From: Nitratiruptor sp.
GTDB lineage: Bacteria; Campylobacterota; Campylobacteria; Campylobacterales; Nitratiruptoraceae
Direction of reading: 5' to 3'
Length of the DNA: 6,448 nucleotides
NCBI GenBank assembly: GCA_015494505.1
Contig: WGBB01000180.1
Coordinates: 1 to 6,448, forward strand
Shown: piece by piece, positions 1 through 5,753 of the stretch
Position numbering within the stretch: the stretch's first letter is position 1
Layout: every line of letters starts with the position of its first letter
Notes under the pieces: generated by a model
Told to the model about the DNA's origin: nothing
Database searches by the model: none
What the model saw: only the letters and a program-made list of their open reading frames with translations
Program-made: the position numbers and the translations under genes

Positions 1-1137
1 GGTTTTGTTCGATGGTGCCAAGTCCGCACTGCCGCCCACAAACCCCGGCAAAGCTTTTGCGATGGCATTGAGGATTTTGCCGTTGCTCTCGCGTGTAGCC
101 ACCATATTTCCCGGCTCGAACTGGGGCCACTCGATGCTTTCGAAATCGGGATTTTCGAGGCGTGCAAGCATCTCGTTTTGCTCTTTGTAGGGGGATTCTG
201 TGATGAGCTTTTTCCATTCGCGCTCGGCCAACTCCCCTTTTTCTACTGCGCAGCGAAAGCGCGCCAATACATCTTCTGGCACATAGAAGTGCTTATCTGG
301 CGAAAAGCCCGCTTTTTCTTTGGCACAGCGTATATCCTCTTCGCCCAGGGGCGCACCGTGGGAGTGCGGATCGCCCTCATAATGGCAGCTCCCTTTGGCG
401 ATGGTGGTATGGGCGATGATGAGAACTGGTTTTTTGCGTTTTTGGGCCCAGCGGAGTGCCGCGTCGATATCTTCATAGTCATGGCCGTCAACTTCCGTTA
501 CGTCCCAGTTTTGGGCCTCAAAACGACGCTTCACATCTTCATTCCACGCAAGTGCCGTATCCCCTTCGATAGTAATGTGGTTGCTATCATAAATCATGAT
601 GAGATTGTCAAGCTCGAAACGTCCTGCAAGAGCACAAGCTTCATAGCTGATCCCCTCTTCCAAATCCCCGTCTCCGCAAAGACAGTAGACATTGTGATCG
701 ATGATTTTCGTAGTCTCCGTATTGAGCAGATGTGCCGCGTATTTTGCAGCCATCGCCATACCCACGGCATTGGCTACTCCCTGACCGAGAGGGCCGGTAG
801 TTATCTCTACACCGGGAGTATGACCATACTCGGGGTGACCGGGGGTTTTGGAACCGAACTGGCGAAACTCTTTGAGATCTTCGAGGCTCACATCATAGCC
901 CCACAGATACAACAGCGAATAGATAAGCCCCGTTGCATGCCCGCCGCTAAAGACGAGGCGGTCGCGGTTGAGCCATTTTGGATTTTTGGGGTTGTGGCGC
1001 AGATGCTGCGAAAGCACCACCGCTACGTCCGCAAGGCCCAGGACTACTCCGGGGTGGCCGCTGTTGGCCTTTTGGATCATGTCAAGCCCAAGAAATCTGA
1101 TGGTATCTGCCATCTTTTTGAGCATTTTGGTTTCCAT
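1..1137 (-). CDS. tkt: Transketolase, N-terminal 379 residues (3' end cut by window edge)
   Basis: Transketolase moves two-carbon ketol units between sugar phosphates in the cytosolic non-oxidative pentose phosphate pathway, using thiamine diphosphate (TPP) and a divalent metal. The open frame runs to base 1 with no stop. It covers about 379 of the usual 640 or so residues: the whole TPP-binding PP domain and the beginning of the Pyr domain. Visible motifs are SGHPG (residues 26-30), SGGH (64-67), the TPP/metal signature GDGDLEEG (155-162) with DSN at 184-186, SHGAPLG (259-265), and GGSADLAPSN near the cut end. H28, H67, H101, D156, E161, N186 and H260 align with known active-site positions of E. 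coli TktA. The start is set by AAGGAA at 1144-1149, six bases upstream and lying inside the last codons of ispA. The gap to ispA is 3 bases, so tkt is probably last or near-last in the ferredoxin-to-tkt operon. The catalytic Glu of the Pyr domain lies outside the window. Confidence 0.97.
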   Translation of the reverse strand, partial: METKMLKKMADTIRFLGLDMIQKANSGHPGVVLGLADVAVVLSQHLRHNPKNPKWLNRDRLVFSGGHATGLIYSLLYLWGYDVSLEDLKEFRQFGSKTPGHPEYGHTPGVEITTGPLGQGVANAVGMAMAAKYAAHLLNTETTKIIDHNVYCLCGDGDLEEGISYEACALAGRFELDNLIMIYDSNHITIEGDTALAWNEDVKRRFEAQNWDVTEVDGHDYEDIDAALRWAQKRKKPVLIIAHTTIAKGSCHYEGDPHSHGAPLGEEDIRCAKEKAGFSPDKHFYVPEDVLARFRCAVEKGELAEREWKKLITESPYKEQNEMLARLENPDFESIEWPQFEPGNMVATRESNGKILNAIAKALPGFVGGSADLAPSNKT

Positions 1138-1140
1138 ACG

Positions 1141-2001
1141 CTATTCCTTATGTCTTGTGATATAGTGTGCTAAAAGCGTGCGCAGTTCATCTGCTACGTC
1201 GCTATCCATAGAATCTAGCATCTCTTGGATATCTTTTGCCAGTTCGTCGGCTTGCGCTATGGCGCCTTCGAGTCCCAAGAGATTGACAAAGGAGTTCTTC
1301 GCTTCGTCGTTTTGCGTCGTTTTGCCTGCTTCTTCACTACTTTTGGTAGCATCGATAATGTCGTCTTGGATCTGAAACAAAAGCCCCAGCTTGATGCCAA
1401 AATCGTAGAGCTGCTCTTGCTCCGCTTCACTCATCACTGCGATGATCGCTCCCATCTTGAGGCTGGCCGCGATCAGTTTGGCCGTTTTATTGATATGAAG
1501 GATGCGCAGCTTTTCCAATGGCAGCTTTTGGTTTTCGAAATAGCAATCAAGTATCTGCCCATGCACCATGCCGTATATCCCGCCGTTGTATGCGAGCTCG
1601 CGCGCAAGGGCGTTTCTGACGTCGCTATGCAGGGCTGCCGTGGCGATGAGATAGAAGGCGTGGGTATTGAGTGCATCCCCCACCAGTACGGCCGTAAGCT
1701 CGTCGAATTTTTTATGCAGTGTCGCATTGCCGCGGCGCAGATCCGCATCATCCATCACGGGCAGATCGTCGTGAATGAGTGAATAGGTATGGAGCATCTC
1801 CACCGCCAGAGCCGGACGCATAGCAGAAGGTACTAAAAGCGGATTTTTGGCTTTGACGACGCTTAGCAGCAACAGAGGTCGAAATCGCTTGCCGCCGGCA
1901 CGGAGCATATACTGGAGCGCCTCTTGGTAATAAGGGTGAAAAGTTTCAAGAGTAGGGAGATTTTTTTGCAGATAGGACTCAAACTCATCAAGGAGCTGCA
2001 T
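1141..2001 (-). CDS. ispA: Short-chain (2E,6E)-polyprenyl diphosphate synthase (FPP/GPP-type)
   Basis: This is a trans-prenyltransferase of the farnesyl/geranylgeranyl diphosphate synthase family. It condenses IPP with allylic diphosphates in the cytosol to make precursors for undecaprenyl phosphate and quinones. At 286 residues it has normal length. In order it shows GGKRFRP (36-42), binding IPP; the first Asp-rich motif DDLPVMDD (78-85), with the two-residue insertion typical of bacterial enzymes; GMVHGQ (144-149); K172-T173; and the second Asp-rich motif FQIQDDIID (209-217). The start codon overlaps the ybaB stop by one base (TGATG), which suggests translational coupling. Its own stop lies 3 bases before tkt. 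The C-terminal segment GKTTQNDEAKNSFVNLLG (226-243) carries SFV where relatives usually have TYP. Product chain length cannot be fixed from sequence. Farnesyl diphosphate is the default, but a geranyl or geranylgeranyl product is possible. Confidence 0.95.
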   Translation of the reverse strand: MQLLDEFESYLQKNLPTLETFHPYYQEALQYMLRAGGKRFRPLLLLSVVKAKNPLLVPSAMRPALAVEMLHTYSLIHDDLPVMDDADLRRGNATLHKKFDELTAVLVGDALNTHAFYLIATAALHSDVRNALARELAYNGGIYGMVHGQILDCYFENQKLPLEKLRILHINKTAKLIAASLKMGAIIAVMSEAEQEQLYDFGIKLGLLFQIQDDIIDATKSSEEAGKTTQNDEAKNSFVNLLGLEGAIAQADELAKDIQEMLDSMDSDVADELRTLLAHYITRHKE

Positions 2002-2312
2002 CAGCTATTTCCAAACATTGATGGATTCATAAGATTGAGAGCCAGATTGCGCTTATCCTCTTCCACCATTTTGAGCACGTCGTTGATAGCGCTTATGAGA
2101 AGGATTTGAAGCGACTCCTTCTCTTCGAGGAGCGAATCGTCTATCTCGATATCGATGATTTCGCCTTTACCGTTGGCTGTGACTTTGATAAGACCGCCGC
2201 CGCTTTTGGCCGTGAAGGTCTTCTTCTCTGCCTCTTCTTGGAGCTTCTTGGCCTTTTCTTGCATCTCTTCGAAAACTTTGCCAAGCTCCCCGAGATTGAG
2301 TTTGTCAAACAT
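2001..2312 (-). CDS. ybaB: YbaB/EbfC-family nucleoid-associated protein
   Basis: This small DNA-binding protein has 103 residues, the usual size for the family. YbaB/EbfC proteins form homodimers that bind DNA and act in nucleoid organisation. The N-terminal half is a charged helix (about residues 8-31, rich in Glu and Lys). The diagnostic core follows: GGGLIKVTANGKGEI (38-52), forming the beta strands, then a C-terminal helix (about 60-90). The start is supported by a TAAGGG ribosome-binding sequence about six bases upstream. It sits 8 bases after panD and overlaps ispA by one base. In many bacteria this family is encoded between dnaX and recR, so the position between panD and ispA is a different, Campylobacterota-like arrangement. 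The family assignment is firm. The in vivo role in this lineage is inferred. Confidence 0.93.
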   Translation of the reverse strand: MFDKLNLGELGKVFEEMQEKAKKLQEEAEKKTFTAKSGGGLIKVTANGKGEIIDIEIDDSLLEEKESLQILLISAINDVLKMVEEDKRNLALNLMNPSMFGNS

Positions 2313-2320
2313 CGCTACCC

Positions 2321-2686
2321 TTACATTTCGTTCAGGATTTCGTCGATATTGTTGTTTTCATCCACGAGCACGATGGTAGGTTCATACTCGGCGAGCTCCT
2401 CTTGGGTGTACTGCGCGTAGGCTACGATGATGACTTTATCACCCGGATGCGCTTTGCGAGCTGCTGCGCCGTTGAGGCAGATTTCGCGCTTGCCCCGCTC
2501 ACCTTTGATGACGTAGGTTTGGAAGCGCTCTCCGTTGTTGATGTTGAGCACATCCACTTTTTGACCCACACGCAGCTTCGCTGCCTCCATGAGCTCTTCG
2601 TCGATGGTGATGGAGCCGACGTAGTTGAGGTTGGCGTCCGTCACCGTCGCGCGATGGATTTTGCTATACAGCATTTCGATTAGCAT
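2321..2686 (-). CDS. panD: Aspartate 1-decarboxylase proenzyme
   Basis: PanD converts L-aspartate to beta-alanine and CO2, supplying the beta-alanine half of pantothenate for CoA synthesis. It is made as an inactive pi-chain that cleaves itself at Gly24-Ser25 to give a small beta chain and an alpha chain capped by a pyruvoyl group. The cleavage site YVGSIT (22-27) is present at the canonical position. Other expected active-site residues are K9, H11, R54, T57, Y58 and N72 (in NGAAA, 72-76). Length is 121 residues, within the family range. The first Met matches the E. coli start, with the internal Met5 also conserved. AGGTGGAG lies eight bases before the start, inside the ferredoxin 3' end. It follows the ferredoxin gene by 3 bases and precedes ybaB by 8, so all three are probably co-transcribed. 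No panM/panZ-type maturation factor is seen in the window. Confidence 0.97.
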   Translation of the reverse strand: MLIEMLYSKIHRATVTDANLNYVGSITIDEELMEAAKLRVGQKVDVLNINNGERFQTYVIKGERGKREICLNGAAARKAHPGDKVIIVAYAQYTQEELAEYEPTIVLVDENNNIDEILNEM

Positions 2687-2689
2687 CTA

Positions 2690-3076
2690 TTATGCTCCAC
2701 CTGCCATTTTGATGACATCTGCGATACTCATAGGCTCATCCCAGTACTCTTTAGGGATGAGATACTCTTCTACAGGAGTACCGCCGATGATATGCTCTTC
2801 TATTATTCTATCAATTTTTTCCTTAGTCAACCCCACATACATATGATGACCAGGCTCCACAAGCATCACAGGGCCCAGTTGACAGCGATTGAGACACCCC
2901 GTGCGTACCGGTTGGACTGCTGCGATAATGCCCTTTTCCATCAATTTTTGCGCCATATACTGAAAAAGTTGTTGGCTTTCAGGGTTGTTTTGGCTCACGC
3001 AGCTTGGCTTTGGAAATCCCGGAGGTGCGGACTGTTCGCATTTGAAGATGTAGAATGTCGGTTGAGGAATACCCAT
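2690..3076 (-). CDS. Thioredoxin-like [2Fe-2S] ferredoxin
   Basis: This is a 128-residue soluble protein of the thioredoxin-fold [2Fe-2S] ferredoxin family, the group of Aquifex Fd4 and the clostridial Fd, also related to the NuoE C-terminal domain. The four cluster ligands are visible as C13-X12-C26 and C61-X3-C65, in TGCLNRC (59-65) followed by QLGP, which is the characteristic pattern. No signal peptide or membrane segment is seen, so it should act as a cytoplasmic electron carrier. The C-terminal part (about residues 84-128) includes a charged helix and a tail with GGTPVEEYLIP, as often seen in this family. The start is supported by AAAGGAG at 3082-3088, five bases upstream. It is the first gene after an 88-base gap and so probably leads the panD-ybaB-ispA-tkt transcript. 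Its redox partner cannot be told from sequence. Confidence 0.9.
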   Translation of the reverse strand: MGIPQPTFYIFKCEQSAPPGFPKPSCVSQNNPESQQLFQYMAQKLMEKGIIAAVQPVRTGCLNRCQLGPVMLVEPGHHMYVGLTKEKIDRIIEEHIIGGTPVEEYLIPKEYWDEPMSIADVIKMAGGA

Positions 3077-3118
3077 GATAACTCCTTTAATTCATACTAA
3101 ATTTGTCCGAATTGTAAC

Positions 3119-3129
3119 AAGAAATTCTT
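3119..3129. repeat. Small palindrome AAGAA-n-TTCTT abutting the ferredoxin promoter
   Basis: This perfect 5-base inverted repeat with a one-base centre sits directly upstream of the extended -10 element on the minus strand. That is where a repressor or activator could contact polymerase. It partly overlaps a second tiny palindrome, TTGT-n-ACAA (3111-3120 region). In A+T-rich intergenic DNA such short palindromes arise often by chance, so an operator role is only a guess. Confidence 0.25.
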
Positions 3130-3140
3130 AATGCTACTTT

Positions 3141-3156
3141 GATGTGCAGATGTGAA
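3141..3156. repeat. Imperfect tandem 8-base repeat downstream of murE
   Basis: GATGTGCA is followed immediately by GATGTGAA, two tandem 8-base units differing at one position. The repeat lies in the murE-ferredoxin gap, 8 bases beyond the murE stop. It is a direct repeat and cannot form a terminator hairpin. It is probably incidental. Confidence 0.3.
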
Positions 3157-3164
3157 AACATACT

Positions 3165-4439
3165 TCAAGCTCTCTTTAAAAGTGATTCGACGCATGCACG
3201 ATCGCTAAAGGGGACTTTCTCCCCTCCTATTTCGATGTACTCTTCGTCCCCTTTGCCAAGAATCAAGAGAATCTCATCCTCTTGCAGCTCTGAAAGCGCC
3301 CTTGCGATAGCCTTGGCACGATCAATCTCCTCTATCACAGGTGTGCCGTTTGCGATACCTTGGCGGATATCTGCGATGATCTGTTTTGGGTCTTCCGAGC
3401 GGGGATTGTCGCTAGTCAGATAGATGCGTTTGCAAAATTTCGCGGCCGCTTGACCCATCAAAGGCCTCTTAGAGCGATCCCGATCGCCGCCGGCGCCAAA
3501 GAGCGCTACGATGTTTTTGCCCGGGAAAGACTCGAAAACCTTTTGCATCCCGTCAGGCGTGTGGGCAAAATCGATGACGATGAGCGGCTCGTAGCTCACT
3601 ATCTCCATGCGCCCTCGCACGCCGCCGAAATCTTCCACCGCCTCGGCTATCTTTGATAGAGGCTGATTGGTCAGCATATGCACGGCACCCATAGCGGCCG
3701 TGATGTTATAGAGATTGAAAAGCCCCACGAGCGGCGAATGAAAATCGACAGTCTCCGAGCCAAACTGCAAAAGCGCACTGATGCCCTGCTCCATCGAATA
3801 GGCAGCGATTTTATAGGTAGCCATCTCTTCGATGGCGTAGGTGCGCAAATTTTTGGGATTGAAGCGGATGTAGGGGTCCTCTTTGTTGATGAGTTTGGGC
3901 GTTTCGTCAGCGAAAAATGCGCTCTTTACGGCCGCATAATTTTGCATACTTTTGTGATAGTCCAGATGGTCTTGGGAGAGATTGGTAAAGACTTTGAGGG
4001 CGAAGCGCAGCCCTTCGATGCGCTCCTGGGCGATGGCGTGGGAGCTCACCTCCATGACAAAGTGCGAAGCCCCACGCTTTTTGGCTTGAAAGAGATGGTA
4101 GATCGTCTCGCCGATGGGAGGTGTGGTGTGGCTCTTTTTGCCGACCTTTTCATCGGCGACGAAAAAGCCGCGTGTGCCTTGCAGCGCAGCGGGGTAGCCC
4201 AGATCATTGAGCAGCGAGTAGATCGCCGCTGCCGTCGTTGTCTTGCCGTTGGTTCCCGTGATGCCTACGATCTGCATATCGGTTAGCCCCAGCTTTTTTA
4301 GAAGCTCTTCGGAGCGCAGCGTATTTTGGGGAAGCGTATCGATATACTTCTCGTTTTGGCGCGTCAGCAAGAAATAGTCAGCACTGCCCAATTCTTGAGT
4401 ATTGTCCGTTACCGTGAAACTACCGAAATCGTAGATCAT
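3165..4439 (-). CDS. murE: UDP-N-acetylmuramoyl-L-alanyl-D-glutamate--2,6-diaminopimelate ligase
   Basis: MurE is the cytosolic ATP-dependent Mur ligase that adds the third residue of the peptidoglycan stem peptide. It has 424 residues, shorter than E. coli MurE (495) through a trimmed N-terminal domain, with all ligase motifs present. They are the P-loop GTNGKTT (62-68), HTTPP (104-108), NLSQDHLDYH (153-162), the probable carbamylated Lys K172, NLYNITAA (242-249), GGVRGRME (272-279), DFAHTPD (290-296), GAGGDRDRSKRP (315-326), DNPRSEDP (344-351) and GKGDEEY (395-401). DNPR is the signature for meso-diaminopimelate rather than lysine, as expected for a Gram-negative. The usual GKGHE reads GKGDE here, a His-to-Asp change beside the substrate-binding Glu. 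The start codon overlaps the upstream gene's stop as ATGA, so translation is likely coupled to the TPR-like gene and nfu. Confidence 0.96.
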   Translation of the reverse strand: MIYDFGSFTVTDNTQELGSADYFLLTRQNEKYIDTLPQNTLRSEELLKKLGLTDMQIVGITGTNGKTTTAAAIYSLLNDLGYPAALQGTRGFFVADEKVGKKSHTTPPIGETIYHLFQAKKRGASHFVMEVSSHAIAQERIEGLRFALKVFTNLSQDHLDYHKSMQNYAAVKSAFFADETPKLINKEDPYIRFNPKNLRTYAIEEMATYKIAAYSMEQGISALLQFGSETVDFHSPLVGLFNLYNITAAMGAVHMLTNQPLSKIAEAVEDFGGVRGRMEIVSYEPLIVIDFAHTPDGMQKVFESFPGKNIVALFGAGGDRDRSKRPLMGQAAAKFCKRIYLTSDNPRSEDPKQIIADIRQGIANGTPVIEEIDRAKAIARALSELQEDEILLILGKGDEEYIEIGGEKVPFSDRACVESLLKRA

Positions 4440-5002
4440 GCTTTTGTGCTTTGGAGTCTATCGAGTAGTTCACTCAGACGTTTGTCGGCCGGATAGAGCT
4501 TCGTGGCATCTTCGATGTAGCTATAAACCATATCGGTATAGCCCGATTCGATAAGTTGATCGATAAAATCGAAAAAATCGCTCTTTTTGGTAATGATGAC
4601 TTTCGTGCTAAACATGATATCTTCGAAGGCTCTTTTAAAACTGCCGCGCTCCTGGACGATACGTTTGAAATCGGCGTAGCTGATGCCTTCCGTAGCTATG
4701 GGAGACTGCTCAATTTGTAGTTCATTGAGGCTGTTTTGTGCAACATCAAGAGTCTGTATCATAGCAATAATTCGTTTATAAGGTTCCGGCTCACCCTCTT
4801 CTTTGAGCACCAAGAAAAAGTCATAGAGTGCCGCTGCTTCTTCTTCATCTTCGCTAACTAAATCACAGAGCATAGCACCCATCTGTGCTTCTAGGTTTTC
4901 GGGGTCTTTGCGCAAAATTGCCAAGAAAATATCAAGTGCCTCTTGATAGCGGCGCTCCATAAAGAGGTGGCCAGCCTCTTCGAGCATCTTACGTATGCTC
5001 AT
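4436..5002 (-). CDS. Uncharacterised TPR-like protein between nfu and murE
   Basis: This is a 188-residue soluble, acidic, mostly helical protein with no signal peptide or membrane segment. Residues about 8-41 form one clear TPR-like helical hairpin (LFMERRYQEALDIFLAILRK, then DPENLEAQ). Residues about 155-185 look like a second, degenerate repeat (YIEDATKLYPADKRLSELL). An acidic stretch EDEEEAAALYDFF (51-63) and a helical middle containing FKRIVQERGSFKRAFEDIMF (112-131) lie between. I chose the Met at 5002 over one 14 codons upstream because it forms an ATGA overlap with the nfu stop and has AAGGAG at 5013-5018. The longer start would add a basic tail and 46 bases of overlap. It also overlaps murE by ATGA, so all three are tightly coupled. 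A gene of similar position occurs in Campylobacter. The function is unknown. A scaffold or adaptor role is only suggested by the repeats. Confidence 0.85.
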   Translation of the reverse strand: MSIRKMLEEAGHLFMERRYQEALDIFLAILRKDPENLEAQMGAMLCDLVSEDEEEAAALYDFFLVLKEEGEPEPYKRIIAMIQTLDVAQNSLNELQIEQSPIATEGISYADFKRIVQERGSFKRAFEDIMFSTKVIITKKSDFFDFIDQLIESGYTDMVYSYIEDATKLYPADKRLSELLDRLQSTKA

Positions 5003-5307
5003 TGATTGTTTTCTCCTTCGTACTGCATAGCAATATCTTCCCATTTGTCTTCATATCCTGGAGGAATGTTGATTACTTCGATATCGGGATGAATCTTGAT
5101 TTTGAGCTGACGCTCCACACCGTATTTGAGTGTATTACCCGATGCACTGCATCCTACGCATGCACCACCGAGTTGAACGAAGACTTTGCCGTTGCGTACG
5201 CCCAAAAGCTTAATATCACCGCCATCGAGGGCGATCATAGGGCGAATCTCTTCGATTATTTTCTCTACGGCCGGCTTGAGATCTTCGTCGGTAAACGGGA
5301 AGTTCAT
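4999..5307 (-). CDS. nfu: Nfu-type iron-sulfur cluster scaffold/carrier (NifU C-terminal domain)
   Basis: This 102-residue stand-alone Nfu domain protein is equivalent to the C-terminal domain of NifU. Such proteins carry a labile [4Fe-4S] cluster, bridged between two subunits through a CxxC pair, and hand it to apo-enzymes in the cytosol. Visible are the family core IRPMIALDGGDIKLLG (21-36) and GGACVGCSAS (47-56), with ligands C50 and C53. The tail PGYEDKWEDIAMQYEGENNQ lies beyond the core domain. It lacks the NifU N-terminal IscU-like and [2Fe-2S] domains, so a separate IscU/NifU system elsewhere is expected. The start is supported by AAAGGA about six bases upstream. It is the first gene after the rplQ gap and overlaps the TPR-like gene by ATGA, so it leads an nfu-TPR-murE unit. 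Likely clients in this genome are unknown. Confidence 0.94.
   Translation of the reverse strand: MNFPFTDEDLKPAVEKIIEEIRPMIALDGGDIKLLGVRNGKVFVQLGGACVGCSASGNTLKYGVERQLKIKIHPDIEVINIPPGYEDKWEDIAMQYEGENNQ
5013..5018 (-). promoter_or_regulatory. Ribosome-binding site that sets the TPR-like gene start
   Basis: AAGGAG on the minus strand lies 10 bases before the ATG at 5002 and inside the last codons of nfu. It supports the 188-residue form. The upstream in-frame ATG at 5044 is deep within the nfu coding region. Confidence 0.6.
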
Positions 5308-5378
5308 AGGGTTCCTTTACAATGTTTGGAGGAATATAATTTATTTTCGGTTAAAAGAAGATAAAATTTAGAGGTTAC
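5308..5378 (-). promoter_or_regulatory. Probable promoter region for the nfu-TPR-murE unit
   Basis: This is the A+T-rich gap after the rplQ hairpin. On the minus strand TATATT (5333-5338) is a plausible -10 element, preceded by T-rich runs (TTTTATC and TTCTTTTAA) and no clear -35. That style is typical of Campylobacterota sigma-70 promoters. The expected start near 5326 gives a leader of about 20 bases ending in AAAGGAA before the nfu ATG. The call rests on pattern only. Confidence 0.5.
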
Positions 5379-5394
5379 AGGGGCATATGCCCCT
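5379..5394 (-). terminator. Hairpin after rplQ, possible weak terminator of the alpha operon
   Basis: AGGGGCATATGCCCCT is a perfect 16-base palindrome, giving a six-pair stem (AGGGGC/GCCCCT) with an ATAT loop. It lies 8 bases after the rplQ stop. The position suits a terminator for the ribosomal protein operon. The sequence that follows on the minus strand (GTAACCTCTAAATTTTATC) has no immediate U-run, so it may terminate poorly or act instead as a 3'-end stabiliser. Confidence 0.5.
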
Positions 5395-5402
5395 ATGAAG
5401 AA

Positions 5403-5753
5403 TTATACGAATTCGATGAATGCCATTGGCGCTGCATCACCACGGCGAATGCGCGTTTTGATGATACGAGTATATCCGCCGTTGCGCTCTTTATATTTGG
5501 GAGCTATTTCATTGACGAGTTTTTTCGTCGCTTCTTTGTCTTGCAAGTATGCAAAAACGGCTCTATGGGCGTTAAAGTCGCCTTTGCGTGCACGCGTAAT
5601 AAGTTTTTCAATGAAACTGCGCAATGTCTTGGCTTTCGCTTCTGTTGTTTCCACTTTTTCGTTCATAATGAGAGCTATAGCCAAGTTTTTTAAAAGCGCT
5701 TTTCTATGAGAGCTAGTGCGGCTCAGTTTTCTGTATCCGTGTCTATGTCTCAT
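5403..5753 (-). CDS. rplQ: 50S ribosomal protein L17
   Basis: L17 is a structural protein of the large ribosomal subunit. The 116-residue product starts with the family hallmark MRHRHGYRKLSRTSSHRKAL (1-20) and contains LIKNL-like KNLAIALI (22-29) and the signature ITRARKGD (51-58). It ends with GGYTRIIKTRIRRGDAAPMA (92-111), matching the conserved C-terminus of bacterial L17. Its length equals the short bacterial form. The start codon overlaps the rpoA stop as ATGA, and AAGGA lies six bases before it within rpoA. This is the standard rpoA-rplQ end of the alpha operon. A palindromic hairpin follows the stop. Confidence 0.98.
   Translation of the reverse strand: MRHRHGYRKLSRTSSHRKALLKNLAIALIMNEKVETTEAKAKTLRSFIEKLITRARKGDFNAHRAVFAYLQDKEATKKLVNEIAPKYKERNGGYTRIIKTRIRRGDAAPMAFIEFV

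Larger units (their letters stand above)
3077..3164 (-). promoter_or_regulatory. Intergenic region with probable promoter for the ferredoxin-panD-ybaB-ispA-tkt operon
   Basis: This 88-base A+T-rich gap separates the murE stop from the ferredoxin start. Read on the minus strand it contains TGTTACAAT (3111-3119), an extended -10 element (TGn followed by TACAAT, one mismatch to TATAAT). No good -35 is seen, which is common for Campylobacterota sigma-70 promoters. The implied transcript start near base 3105 leaves a leader of roughly 30 bases ending in the AAAGGAG ribosome site. An alternative -10 (TAGTAT or TATGAA) lies nearer the gene but would give a very short leader. No hairpin with a U-tract is visible after murE, so readthrough from murE is possible. 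Confidence 0.5.

Noticed and set aside
178..1173. 331-codon plus-strand open frame opposite tkt
   Set aside because: It lies in the codon-aligned antisense frame of tkt, where stops arise only opposite Leu TTA/CTA or Ser TCA codons. These are rare in this tkt, so a long open frame is expected. Its predicted protein resembles no family I know, and tkt is unmistakable.
1225..1782. 185-codon plus-strand open frame opposite ispA
   Set aside because: Same codon-aligned antisense effect. The minus-strand frame has all prenyl synthase motifs.
3130..3164. Intrinsic terminator after murE
   Set aside because: GATGTG is repeated directly, not inverted, and no stem followed by a U-run could be found in this gap.
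3678..4286. 202-codon plus-strand open frame opposite murE
   Set aside because: Codon-aligned antisense shadow of murE, with no recognisable domain.
5003..5044. Longer start for the TPR-like gene adding 14 residues
   Set aside because: It would overlap nfu by 46 bases and add a basic tail. The ATG at 5002 has a ribosome site and forms the ATGA overlap used elsewhere in this window.
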